Assembly (NCBI GenBank): GCA_019454045.1
Contig: SKCR01017762.1
Coordinates: 22,929-86,928 of the forward strand
Source of the DNA: Zanthoxylum bungeanum
Taxonomy: Eukaryota > Streptophyta > Magnoliopsida > Sapindales > Rutaceae
Direction of reading: 5' to 3'
DNA length: 64,000 nucleotides
Part shown: positions 1 through 12,219 of the stretch, one piece after another
Layout of the letters: every line of letters starts with the position of its first letter
Numbering within the stretch: position 1 is the stretch's first letter
Translations under genes and position numbers: made by a program
The notes under the pieces: generated by a model
The model's database searches: none
The model's input: only the letters and a program-made list of their open reading frames with translations
Told to the model about the DNA's origin: nothing

Positions 1-485
1 GTATTAGCGATGCAAGTCTCAGGTTAAGACCAAATACACCTACCTTGATTCGGACTCCCATAGACACATAGTCATACTACCAATGGGATTCTAAGGGGTC
101 TATCCAGAGCGAAGCTGTTTCCGTACCATCGGTAAACAAAACCTCCTATCACACTTGCATAAGTATCCAATATTTAAATATATGAGAACTATGTCGTTAT
201 GCTCCCACAACGTGCACAAGTGCAATACTAGTCTATTCCACATTATCGATGTCCAATCTCGATAATACTACGACTAGGGATATTTTAATAATTAAACCTT
301 AATGGATTAATACTGTCTCATATCTTATTAATCTGGAACTAATCATATGGACTTTTATCATTTATATATCTTGGTAATCTAATTACAAATGACAAAAGAG
401 CAATTTCCTTTGTCACATAGTTAATTTGTACAACAACACCATGTTCTATACAAATAGTGATGCTATGGGTCATAATTGTCCAACA
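1..485 (-). repeat. 3' LTR (partial) of the minus-strand copia remnant
   Basis: Reverse complement of the first ~485 bases of the LTR that is complete at 9383-11318. The boundary is the family's TGTTGGACAATTATG start, read on the minus strand from 485. A polypurine-like ggtgggag-type stretch precedes it in the element sense. The rest of this LTR lies before the window. Confidence 0.85.
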
Positions 486-2618
486 ATCCCCCACTTGGCC
501 TATAGCCAATCACTCAAGTGTCCTACACCTGAACTATGTACGGGTCGCTCAAACTTCTGCTGAGAAAATACTTTCGTCAGCGGATTTGCAATGTTATCAT
601 CTGATGCGATTTATTCGATCATCCCATCGCCATAATGTATGATCCGACGAATCAGATAAAATAGTTGAAGTATATACTTGGATCGTTGATGAGACCATTA
701 ATTCTTTAGCATGTGCTGTAGCTTAGCTCAGCCGCTAACAGAACTACACCTAATCTAATTAGGATTATATAGATCCAAAATGCTTCTTTTGCTGCCTCAG
801 CTGCAGCAATATTCCGCTTTTATTGTTTATTCGGCAACAGTATCTTGCTTGGAAGATTTCCAGCTCACTGTTTCGTTATTCAAACTATATAGTACCCTTA
901 TTACGACTTATGAACGAGGGTTAATAGATCAGTGGCATTTGCACTTTTACCAAGTAAAAGTTGTTTTAGGCACTTTGCTTAATAAACTAGATTTGTAGAC
1001 ATTATTTGAATTAGAATCAAATCCGTCCTAGTACCCACTCTTCGAAAGTGTGGATATACAAGTCTTGTTAATGTGTCCCAGACAACAATGCCACAAATAA
1101 GTCTTATCTGATTAATTCAGTTTGAGCTATTTGTTTGTCATGTTATATGTTTAAGATTCATTTATATTAAAAATATAAATACTGTTATTCACATCTAATG
1201 TGTTTATCTCAATATCATCTTTATAAACAAAACACTTAGTGTTCTAGAATATAAAGGTATACCTGCAACGGGTTAAACTAGATATAGAGATAATGTTTAT
1301 AGTCAAACTAGGTACATTATAACAGTCTCCTAATTTAAGTACATGCCCAAAGGGCAGTTCCAAAACTTAGGTTCCTACGACCAAAACAACGACTCATGTC
1401 CTGTTTCCGACTCATAGGTCGATCTCATCTGAAGTCAGTATCCTGCTCATCAATAGATCCCGCACATCAGTACATATGTATATTCCACATCCAGTATCAA
1501 AAATCCAATTTTTAATCTAGTAGTGGCCATGTTTATAACAAACATTCTTGAAGTCGGAGCCTTGCCCGCCTTCACTTCCTTTATGTATGCTTTGTCCATA
1601 CGACAGTCACGCATCCAGTGACCTCGTTTGCCAAAGTTTAGTTAGATATCTTGGGATATGTCATTTGTCTTCCCAAAAGACTGTGACGATTTTACTTTTG
1701 CCTCTTTAGAAGCTTTGGCTCTGCCTCCTTGAGCATATCCATCAACTATCCAAGAGTTTTCTCTTGGTTCTTAATGAACCTACCCCAGCTTTCGGGCAAA
1801 GACTGTAAGATCAAATCTTTGGAAGTCACGGCCTCGTAGGTAATGCCCAGCTAACCTAGCTATTCGATGTCATCAATCATCTACGACACCTAGTGTTCAA
1901 CAGACGTACCTTCTAACATACGTGAGCAAAAGAGATTCTTTTACAATTCATACTTCTAAGATCTAAGGTTAGATCTATGAAGATCCTTTAATTTCAACAT
2001 CATGGAATAAGGATATAATCCTTAGTTCTGACGACGGAATTAAAGAGTCATTGCGGCAATCATAACGGATTGAGCACTAAAGTTATTATCACCATGAGTC
2101 TTCCAAAACTCATGCTCCACCATTTGCTCAACTCTGGGCTCAGTCCCGAGATGTCACTCTATCAAATAAAATAACTTCTCGGCTCTCAGGACTATCCTGA
2201 GGTTCTATTCCCAATTTGAAAATTGAAGCAGCTTAAAGACATTTTCACACATGATTATGTTTTAAACGATAATCTTTCAATTATCTTGATTCCATTAGTC
2301 CAACTATCTAATCAACGATTTCCAGTACAATCAAATATAATGATTATTATAGTCTAACTATTTAACCAACAATAAATGATCGGTTAAATTCAAATATATT
2401 GATTAATATAATCCAATTATATAACCAACTATAAATGAAGTAGTTTGAATACAGTCAAACTGTTCAATTAAAACAACAATTGAATATTAGTCCAACTAAT
2501 ATATTTATAAATAATTGATGATGAAAAATGAAATGAGCGCGTATTGGCAAGTATCTAAACAAAATTGCAAATTTAATACTTGCCTCCCACTATTTTTCGG
2601 CGAGCCTCTAACCCTCTG
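1..2618 (-). mobile_element. Ty1/copia (Angela/BARE-like) remnant, minus strand, internally deleted
   Basis: Read on the minus strand this is the same family as elements A, B and F. The start of its 3' LTR (TGTTGG, seen here as ccaaca at 480-485) extends leftwards out of the window. Positions 486-910 match the RNase H tail of pol, including the stretch over the conserved AEY-type motif near 780-830. Positions 911-2618 match integrase, protease and gag in that order. Reverse transcriptase is missing: at about 909-911 the RNase H part is joined directly to the GAG-pre-integrase part with about 3 bp (tat) shared at the join. At 2617-2620 the element stops at a gag-leader position and is joined to the truncated LTR of element A. 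Many stops and indels make it non-coding. Confidence 0.85.
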
Positions 2619-3573
2619 TCAACATATCAAGGGATCTCATGGGTCGCTTCCTGAATATTCACCGATGACGTATAACTCGCATATAATAATCTGGGATTAA
2701 TTATAAGAGAGAAAAAATTAATCTACGATTAATTATGGAGAAATTTTATCTTGGATAAAATACTATTTAAGAGAGAGAACGATTAACTTGGAATTAATCG
2801 ATAAAATAATATATTCGATATATTAAACGAAATTATATTTCGACGCGGAATTAAAATTAGATTTTAAGTCGGGCAAACAAATTAATTTAGAATTAATTCG
2901 CTAGCGACGTGAAAAGTAATTTTGATATGCATAATATTTAATTAAATTTGATTTAATTACGTCGGAACAGAAAATTCGTTAATTCGGAATTAGCGAACCC
3001 GAGCCCGGGAGTGTTTGCGGGCCCACTCGGATTTTGAATCAAGTGGGGCCCACAAGTCACATCAACTAGTCACTTTGCCTAACTTTTTAGTGATGGATTT
3101 AGGTGGGTGGTTGATAACTTGTAAAACACACAAGTTGATGGCATGAAAGACTATTACCTATTTTAGATATTTTGGTATATCTTTCTTTTGATTTTTGAAA
3201 TCAAATAACACAAGTCATTCACTCTCTCTCACTCTCTCATGCTCTCGGCATTGTGCCATTTTCCTCTCCCATTTGGCTTGGCCGAATCTTGCTAAGACGA
3301 TGAAGAAAAATTGTTGCAATTTTTCAAGTGCTAGCACACACAAGAAGTCATTCAAAGGTGATAGGGAATCCAATCCTTGAGCTTGGAATCAACAATAAGT
3401 TTGGAAGCTTAACATACAACAAAACAAGGGCTTGGCCGAAACTCAAGGAGCATAATGTTTGTTGTCTACGCATCCAAAATCTTATCAAAGTGAGTATTTT
3501 CCGCATTCTTACTTTGTTATATTCACATATTTCATTGCTTAATTGATCTTAGTTTGACCTAGAAAACCCAACA
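2619..3573 (+). repeat. Truncated 5' LTR of element A
   Basis: Aligns with the last ~955 bases of the 3' LTR at 9383-11318, from the catatc/gggatctcatgggtcgcttc region to the ACCCAACA end. The first ~980 bases are missing. It holds the same run of short AT-rich hairpins (about 2690-3005) seen in every LTR of this family, followed by the cccgagcccggg segment and the leader-proximal GCTTGGCCGAA sequences. Confidence 0.85.
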
Positions 3574-3574
3574 A

Positions 3575-3586
3575 TGGTATCAGAGC
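3575..3586 (+). other. Primer-binding site, element A
   Basis: TGGTATCAGAGC begins one base after the LTR end and is complementary to the 3' end of plant initiator tRNA-Met, the usual minus-strand primer of Ty1/copia elements. Confidence 0.9.
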
Positions 3587-5758
3587 GGTTATTGAGCATG
3601 AAATTGAAATTTAGGGTTCTTAACTTTAATTTGGGTATTTTTGATTTGAGCATGTTTTATTCAAATTATTTGTTTGAGCATGCTTATAATATGTTACCTT
3701 TGAGTTGTGCATGATCAATTTGAAGAAAAATTAATTGGATTAATTTTCCCCAAATTTTGTGGCTTGGCCGAATAGACTTGGAACCTTAGCTCTTGGTGAC
3801 TTTTGAATTTTAGACAATTGGATATGTTTAAAATGCATGAGATATATTAGTTTGTGATTTAATTGGATTGAAATCAAAATTGATATAAAAAGGTCCCCTA
3901 TTGCCGAGAGCTTAAGAGCATGTTGGGATTGATTTTGCTTCAATTTGTGTTGGACATAAGTCGATTAATTAAAGCATGATTACTTGTGTAAATTGGTATT
4001 TTGGAAATGTTGATTTAAATAATTAATTATGGCTTATACACTTTAATTGATTAAATTATGATATTTGGAATATTGGAATTTAATTAGTTAGGCTTAATTT
4101 GGAATTGGGCTAAAAATATTGTATTTGGGCTTAATGGGCTTGGTTGGGCCAAGTTTGGTTTAGGTTAATTGGTTGGATCCAATTGGGCCTAAAACCATTT
4201 CCATAAAGTCCAAATATAATATAATGGGCCTTTAAAATTTTAATTAGGCCTAATGGGCCTAAATTGATTTTTTGCAAATGGTGATTCCTTATTGGGCTTT
4301 GGTTTCCAAAGTCCATGCCTTAGAAATTAATTGAAAGCCCATTGGACTTTAATTAAATTGACATTGGATGTTAATTGGGCTTTGAGACCCGTAATGATTA
4401 GATTTAGAATCTAAGTCGTAAAGGCACATTAAAAGTGTAATTATTTAAATTTGGAATTAAATAAAGAATTAGTATTGAAGACAAATTATATTGGATTTAA
4501 TATTGTAGTTTGATATAATTCAAGAATTCGTACTTTGAGTACTTATTCTTAAAAGAGTTGGACTCGCGCAAATCAAATCGTTGTTTGAACATTGGATGAT
4601 CATTAATCAAAGATTAATTAATTGGATTAGATTGATTGATAACATGTTTTGTGTGAATAAATGGATGTGATGTATGAATAATGTATATCAGATGGATATT
4701 AGATGGGTGAGGGCAATTTTGGAAATTATTGTAATAAATTTAGAATTTATTAAATTGGACCTGCGTGTCCAGCCTATTACCTCTTGATTCTTTGTATTTC
4801 TCTTCTCACTTATTCCCCTCAATGTAAATGAGGTTTCTTTAGAAGTGTTATGTAATTGTAGGTAGAAGTAAGATTTGTGCTAGCGGGAAAGAGGAGGAAG
4901 GGAGAGATTTGTTCTAGGAACAAAATGTTTTAAATATCCATCCGCATATCATTATTAATTTATTTACGCGCCTTATTATGTTTTTAGAATGCATGTTTGA
5001 ATCATGAAGGTTTTGTTCCGTATCGCATGTCTTGTCCAAGTTGTGATTTTTTGGCCAAAGTCAATATCACTTCTTGTCCATCGACATCGATTACGAAGCT
5101 TTCCAAAGTCAATGGGTCCCGCTTAACTGGAATCATTAAGCTTGTTGTGCGAAAGCCAAGGCTTAGTTGATTCAGAGGAAAAAGGTTAGGGAATATATTA
5201 GATATATTGGCATATATTAGATATATGTTTCGGACTTGGATGTCCACCTACTAGATCTAGGAATTAGATGAGATCCAATTGATCTTAGAGATTTACCTAG
5301 TTAAATATCATACAGCTTGTTGGCCAAAGTCAAGGTTGTGTGTTATTTAACGGGATCCTAGCCCACTAGTAAAATAGGTTTCCCGAGTACTCAACAGAGG
5401 GTTAGAGGCTCGCCAAAAAATAGTGGGAGGCAAGTATTAAATTTGCAATTTCGTTTAGAAACTTGTCAATACGCGCTCTTTTCATTTTTCGTCATTACTT
5501 AAATAAATATTAGTTGGACTAATATTTAATTGTTGTTTTAATTAAACAGTTGGACTGTATTCAAACTACTTCAATTTATAGTTGATTATATAATTGGATT
5601 ATAGTAATCAATATATTTGAATTTAACCAATCAAATTATAGTTGATTATATAGTTAGACTATAGTAATCATTATATTCAATAGTACCCGAAATCATTGAT
5701 TGGATAGTTGGACTATTGAAATCAAGATAACTGAAAGATTAGCGTTTAAAACATAATC
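3587..5758 (+). other. Untranslated leader of element A
   Basis: About 2.2 kb with no plausible coding frame. Positions ~4090-4400 are packed with TGGGCT/TGGGCC hexamers. Positions 5051-5058 and 5320-5327 are palindromic TTGGCCAA within a recurring ttggccaaagtcaa motif, with a gtgcgaaagccaagg variant near 5147. Around 5390-5440 lies the acagagggttagaggctcg block where the minus-strand remnant is broken. The same leader organisation is present in B and F. Confidence 0.75.
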
Positions 5759-6480
5759 ATGGGAGAAAATGTCTTTAAACGGCTCAAATTTTCAGATTTG
5801 GAATCGAACCTCAGGATAGTCTTGGGAACTGAGAAGTTACTCTATTTGATAGAGCAACCTCTTGGGCCTAAGCCCGGAGTTGAGCGAATAGTGGAGCATG
5901 AGTTTTGGAAGACTCATGGTGATGATAACTTTTGTGCTCAATCAGTTATGCTTACCGCAATGAGTTTTTAATTTCGTCGTCAAAATTAAGGATTAGATCA
6001 TTGTACCATGATTATGAAATTAAAGATCTTCATAGATCCATTCTTAGATCTTAGAAGTACAAATTGAAAAAGAAGTTCTTTCGCTCGCGTGTGTCAGAGG
6101 GTACATCTGTTGGGCACAAGGTGTCGCAGATGATTGCTGACATCAATCAGTGAGTTTAGTTGGGCATTACCTACGTGGCCGAGACTACCAAAGATTTGAT
6201 CTTATAGTCTCTACCCGAAAGCTGGGGCAGGTTCATTATGAACCAAGAGAAAACTCTTGGAGAGTTGATGGCTATGCTCAATGAGACAGAGCCAGAGCTT
6301 CTAGAATGGGCAAAGGAAAAATCATTACAGTCTTCTAGGAAGACAAATGACATATCCCAAGATGTCTGCCTAAACTGTGGCAAACGGGGTCACTGAAGCG
6401 TGACTGCCGTATGGACAAGGCAGACATGAAGGAAGTGAAGGCGGGGCAAGGCTCCGACTTCAAGTATGTTTGTCATAAAC
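5759..6480 (+). pseudogene. Broken gag of element A
   Basis: Starts with ATG at 5759. The first 70 codons read as a copia Gag N-terminus, with an LRIVLGTEKLLYLIEQ-type stretch and a WKTHGDDN motif, and end at a stop at 5971 where family members continue. The remainder is recoverable in pieces: a region near 6240-6330 (LGELMAMLNE) and the CCHC zinc knuckle at about 6364-6402, whose first Cys, second Cys and His (C-L-N-C-G-K-R-G-H) are legible. One base is missing right after the His codon, so the last Cys falls in another frame. Gag normally forms the virus-like particle and binds genomic RNA; this copy cannot. Confidence 0.8.
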
Positions 6481-9380
6481 ATGTTCACTATTAGTTTCAA
6501 AATTGGATTTTTGATACTAGATGTGGTACATAAATATGTACTGATGTGCAGAATCTGCTGATAAGCAAGAGATTGACTTCAGTTGAGATCAATCTGCGAG
6601 TCGAAAATGGGACTAGAGTCGTTGTTTTAACCGTAGAAACCTAAGTTTAGGAACTACCCTTCGGGTGTGTACTTAAATTAGGAAACTGTTATAATGTAAC
6701 TAGTTTGACTAGAAACATTATCTCTATATCTAAGTTTAACCCATTACGGGTATACCTTTTATATTCTATAACACTAAGTGTTTTATTTTATAAAGATGAT
6801 ATTGAGATAAACACATTAGATGTGAATAACAGTATTTATATTTTGAATATAAATGAATCTCAAACGTATGACATTACAAACAAATAGCTCAAACTGAATA
6901 AATCAGATGAGACTTATTTATGGCATTGTTGTCTGGGACACATTAACAAGACTCGTATATCCATACTTTCGAAGAGTGGGTACTAGGACGGATTTGATTC
7001 TAATCAAATGATGTCTACAAATCTAGTTTATTAGGCAAAGTGCCTAAAACACCTTTTACTTGGTAAAAGTGCAAGTGCCACCAATCTGTTAGCCCTCATT
7101 CATAGTGACGTAAGTGGGCTCATGTCTAGCTAGGCTAGAGGAGGATATGAATACTTCGTAACCTTTACGGATGTGGCATCGTGTTATGGTTATGTGTTTC
7201 TTTTGAAACACGAATCGAAAACTTTTGATAGATTCAAAGAGTTTCGACACGAAGTATAAAAACATACCAGCAAGAGTATTAAAACTATCACGGTTAGACC
7301 GTGGTGGAAAATACTTAAGCAATAAGTTTCTCGATTACCTGAAAGAGTATAGTATTCTTTCACAGTGGACTCCTCCCGGAACACCTCAATTGAGCGGTGT
7401 GTCCAAACGGAAAAACTGAATTTTGTTGGACATGATAAGGTTAATCATGAGTCGCTCTGAGCTACCATTTTCCTTCTAGGGATACGCATTAACAGTGCAA
7501 CACTTATTTTGAATAATGTTCCATGAAAAATTTGTTAGACAGATTTCATATTAGATATGAACAGGAAAGAAACATGGTTTTCTCATTCCTGAAGATTTGG
7601 GAATGTTGGGCATATGTTTAGATGATACCAAACTAGAACCCAAATCGGATAAGTGCCTAATTTGTAGGTTATCTTAGGGTAACCAAATTATAGTACTTAT
7701 ACAACTCACAAGAGAACAATGTAATTGGTGCTCTCCATGCGGTTTTCCTAAGAGGAATACCTATATGCAATGGTAAGTGGGAGGAAAGTAAAACTCGATG
7801 AAAATCGGAGTAATACTTTTTCAGGCACCTATTCCTTAACAGAACACAAACAGTTCATCAGGGATGAAATTGTACCACTATATTCAAATACACAAGAACC
7901 GCGTAAGTCAGAGAGAGTCAGAAAAAAACCTGAGAGGTATGGGTTTCTGATCTCAGCTCATGAAGATGTCAATCTTATTGAGGAAGAAAAACCGACTACG
8001 TATAAGGAAGTGATACAAGGTATCGACTCTCTATCATGACCAAGTGTCATGAAATCCGAAATGGATTCCATGTATACCAACCAAGTTTGGACACTGGTTG
8101 TTGTACCGGGAGCCATTATGCCTATTGGTACTATATAAGTCTTCAAGAAAGACATAACATGGATGACAACATACCAACGTACAAAGCTAGGCTTGTAGCG
8201 AAAAGGTATCGTTATCAACATTGTGTCGATTACAACGAAATCTTTTACTCGTTGCCATGATTAAATCCATTTGGATAATGCTTGCTAATGTTGTATGTTT
8301 CATTTATGAAATATGGCAGCTGAACGTCAAAATCGTTTTCCTTAAACGAAAACCTTTTGGAGGATGTTTACAACATCCTGACGGTTTTGTCATACCAAAA
8401 CAAGCAAACAAGATTTGCAAGTTAATTCGATCCATTTATGGATTGAAGCAAGCATTGTGTTCTTGGAACTATCGTTTTGATGTAATCATAATGGTATATG
8501 ATTTAATTCAAAACAAAGATGATTCTTGTGTATATAAGAAGGTTAGTGGGAGCGCACTGAAATTGATTGTTCTATATAATGATGATATATCATTTTTTGG
8601 AAATGACATTCCCATAATAAAATCGGTGAAAGCTTGGCTTTTATAAAAATTCTCCATAAAATACTTGGGAGAAACAACTTTTATTCTAGGAATAAGGATC
8701 TACTGGGATAGATCTAAAAGTTGTTGGCACTCTTCGAGAACTCGTACATTGAAAGATATGTACGCGACCTGGTGTCTCATATGCTTTGAGCATATGGAGT
8801 CACAATCAGGCCAATCCATGTGATGGTCACTGGATTGATGTTAAGAACATCCTTAAGTTTCTTCGAAGAACTAATGATGCTTTCCTAAGCTATGGAGAAT
8901 TAGAACTTGAAGTGACTGGGTTCACCGCTGCAAGTTTCCAAACCGATAAAAATGACTATAAGTTGTAATAAGGGTACTACATAGTTTGAATAACAGAACA
9001 GTAAGCTGGAAATCTTCCAAGCAAGATATTGTTGACGAATAAACAACAGAAGCGGAATATTGTTGCAGCTGAGGAAGCAATAGAAGCGATTTTGATCTAT
9101 AATAATCCTAATTAGATTAGTTGTAGTTCTATTAGCGGCTGAGCTAGGCTACAGCACAGGCTAAAGAATTAAAAGTCTCATCAACGATCCAAATATATAC
9201 TTCAATTATTTCATCTGATTCGTCGGATCATACATCGTGGCGATGTGAAGATCGAATAAATCGCATCAGATGATAACCTTGCAAATCCACTGACGAAAGC
9301 AGTTTCTCAGCAGAAATTTGCGACCCGTACATAGTTCAAGTGTAGGACACTTGAGTGATTGGCTATAGGCCAGGTGGGAG
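6481..9380 (+). pseudogene. Broken pol of element A (protease, integrase, RT, RNase H)
   Basis: Pieces appear in copia order. The protease box near 6510-6530 reads D-T-R instead of D-T/S-G. The GAG-pre-integrase zinc finger (LWHC..LGH) is near 6918. The integrase core holds DRGGKY near 7300, and the position of the catalytic Glu reads SGVSKRKN near 7395, so Glu is replaced by Lys. The reverse transcriptase spans ~8040-8646 with the active site YNDD at 8575-8586 (usual form YVDD). The RNase H piece at ~8840-8966 has TGFTAASFQTD, lacking the first catalytic Asp, and a later DDNLANPLTKAV piece near 9270-9300. Frameshifts separate most pieces. Confidence 0.85.
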
Positions 9381-9382
9381 AT

Positions 9383-11318
9383 TGTTGGACAATTATGACC
9401 CATAGCATCACTATTTGTACAGAACATGGTGTTGTTGTACAAATTAACTATGTGACAAAGGAAATTGCTATTTTATCATTTGTAATTAGATTACCGTGAT
9501 ATATAAATGATAAAAGTCCATATGATTAGTTCAGGATTAATAAGATATGAGATAGTATTAATCCACTAAGGTTTAATCATTAAAACATCCATAGTCGTAG
9601 TATTATCGAGATTGGACATCGATAATGCGGAATAGACTAGTATTGCACTTGTGCGCGTTGTGGGAGCATAACGGCATAGTTCTCATATATTTAAGTATTG
9701 GATACTTATGCAAGTGTAATAGGAGGTTGTGTTTACCGATGGTATGGAAACAGCTTCGCTCTGGATAGACCCCTCGGAATTCCATTGGTAGTATGACTAT
9801 ATGTCTATGGAATTCCGAATCAAGGTAGGTGTATTTGGTCTTAACCTGATACTTGCATCGCTAATACTTGCGACAATCAATATACTTTGGTTTTGGTCGT
9901 CCAGGGCTTTAACAGGTTCTGTGTACGCCTCTTCTGGGTATATTGAGAATCATAGTGTATTGGGTGTGATGTCAAGATGGAAGTATCACTTCAGTCATAT
10001 GGAGATGATGGTCACGTAGGATAAGGAACTGGTACTCTTGTATGTTGTAGCTATCAGAATAATATAACTAGGTCATGTTTATCCGATTATAGAGACTAGT
10101 TACCAGAGATCCGACATATGCTTCGTACGGGGCAGACACAATTCCAGCCCCAGGCCTAGCATGTGACATCCGATACTGGATCGCAATACGCAATACTACG
10201 TATACTACGCCTGATACAGATTATATATTCCTTTAAGAATATTTCTGGAGAATTGGGTAGGCACGGTGCTTTGCTAGAAGCCAACCATGTCTTGTAAATC
10301 GGTAAAAACGTAGTACTAGGTACGTACGTGTTCGGATTGTCCGACGACCAGATTTACTGCCAACATATCCAGGGATCTCATGGGTCGCTTCCCGAAGATT
10401 CACCGATGACATATGACTCGCACATAATTAATCTAGGATTAATTATAAGAGAGAGAAAATTAATCTAGGATTAGTCACGGAGAAATTTTATCTGGGAAAA
10501 ATACTATTTAAAGAGAGAGAACGATTAATTTGGAATTAATCGATAAAATAATATATTCGATATATAAACCGAAATTAGATTTCGACGCGGAATTAAAATT
10601 ATATTTTAATTCGGACAAACGAATTAATTTAGAATTAATTCGCTAGCGATGTGAATAGTAATTTTGCTATGCATAATTATTTAATTAAATTTGATTTAAT
10701 TACATCACAACGGTAAATTCGTTAATTCGGAATTATCGAACCCGAGCCCGGGAGTGTTTGCGGGCCCACTCGGATTTTGAATCAAGTGGGGCCCACAAGT
10801 CACATCAACTAGTCATTTTTCCTAACTTTTTACTGATGGATTTATGTGGGTGGTTGATAACTTGTAAAACACACAAGCTGATGGCATGAAAGACTATTAC
10901 CTAATATTAGATATTTTGGTATATCTTTCTTTCGATTTTTGAAATCAAATAACACAAGTCATTCACTCTCTCTCACTCTCTCATGCTCTCGGCATTGTGC
11001 CATTTTTCCTCTCTCATTTGGCTTGGCCGAATCTTGCTAAGAAGATGAAGAAAAATTGTTGTAATTTTTCAAGTGCTAGCACACACAATGAGTCATTCAA
11101 ATGTGATAGGGAAACCAATCCTTGAGTTTGGAATCAACAACAAGCTTGGAAGCTCAACATACAACAAAACAAGGGCTTGGCCGAAACTCAAGGAGCATAA
11201 TTTTTGTTGTCTACGCATCCAAAATCAGATCAAAGTGAGTATTTTTTGCAATCTTACTTTGTTGTATTCACATATTTCATTGCTTAATTGATCTTGGTTT
11301 GACCTAGAAAACCCAACA
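9383..11318 (+). repeat. 3' LTR of element A (1,936 bp)
   Basis: Runs from TGTTGGACAATTATG to ACCCAACA, preceded by the purine tract ggtgggag at 9373-9380. It is the only complete plus-strand LTR of element A and defines the missing part of its 5' partner. A dense run of perfect or near-perfect AT-rich hairpins lies at about 10425-10745. Confidence 0.88.
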
Positions 11319-11563
11319 GGCAACCCATGTAAATTGTCTATATATTCAGATTTGGTGTGTTTTATTTTGTGTGTGTTTTATTTTTGTAGGTAAAGTCACA
11401 TTTTAGGATGGAAGACGTTCTCACAAATCTTCACAAGTAATTTCCTTCTCTCCCTCAAAACTCTCTGATGAAAGTCTACAAAGCTCGCTTGGAATGAATG
11501 AGACTTCTGTTGATAAAAGGTATTTCTAATGACATTCATTGGATTATTGAAGCAAGGGTCTGA

Positions 11564-11956
11564 TTGGCAATTGAGTCCTATGACTCTTTTATTTCATATA
11601 TGTCTGGTTTAGGAAGAAGCACCTATGCTAAGAAAAGAAGAGCTAAAAGACTAGGTGTTTTCTATAAATGTGCACGCATGACGTGTAATACTCGCTGTCG
11701 TTCTTTAGGAATGGAGTCTGATAAATGTGAAGATAAAATTAAATTCATTATGGATGGCTTGAGTAAGGAGACTGTGGATGACATATTATTGACTCTTGAG
11801 ACGTATTCTAGTAGATTTGTGCATCACGCAATTCATATGTTATATACACAGTTCCGAAAAGAAAGACAACATTTAAGTCTCGAGAATCTGACTCTAAAAG
11901 ACCTTGTTTGCCAATTTATAAGAAAATTGGATGGGAAGCTTGTCCTTGACGCATAG
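11564..11956 (+). pseudogene. Unidentified exon-like ORF (130 codons, no ATG start)
   Basis: A 393-base open frame bounded by stops at 11561-11563 and 11954-11956. Its codon pattern looks coding: a basic patch KKRRAKRL near the N-terminus, a Cys-rich CARMTCNTRC segment, then an amphipathic helical stretch and LTLKDLVCQF near the end. There is no in-frame ATG before the Met of YMSG near 11600, so it looks like an internal exon or a fragment rather than a whole gene. I do not recognise the family. It lies 264 bases before the broken LOG copy and inside what may be a Tat-type element; 11319-11563 and 11957-12219 hold AT-rich sequence with intron-like gtaaat...caacag signals but nothing I can name. 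Confidence 0.4.
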
Positions 11957-12219
11957 ACGTCATTCAAGCCGTTACTTCTTGTAAATATTATTCTCTTTGT
12001 ATTTATCTAATACTTGAGATTTGTTTTGTTATTTTCTTTTTTATTTTCTCCAACAGGATCCAGACTTTTTGACTTTAATGATATATTTTACTGTTTAGCT
12101 AATAATTATCATTTGGTAGGTACTAGTGCTATTATTACTCAACCTTTTTCAGGTTTTATAAATTCAGCTCATCATTGCACTCTTGAAGACATCCAGAGTT
12201 AAGAAGTAAATAAAAAAAA

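Larger units (their letters stand above)
2619..11318 (+). mobile_element. Copia element A (Angela/BARE-like), 5'-truncated, non-functional
   Basis: Order in the plus sense: truncated 5' LTR, primer-binding site, ~2.2-kb untranslated leader, gag, protease, integrase, reverse transcriptase, RNase H, 3' LTR. Long LTRs (~1.9 kb), a long leader, an initiator-tRNA-Met primer site and the RT/RNase H wording resemble the Angela/BARE group; clade assignment is by eye. The left end is lost where it meets the minus-strand remnant, so no target duplication can be scored. The right end is ACCCAACA at 11311-11318. All reading frames carry stops and frameshifts. Confidence 0.88.

Noticed and set aside
9801..10019. 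Open frames inside the copia LTRs (also 24947-25246 and 56723-56926)
   Set aside because: They recur because the LTRs are homologous; no known LTR-encoded protein fits and frames are not kept between copies.
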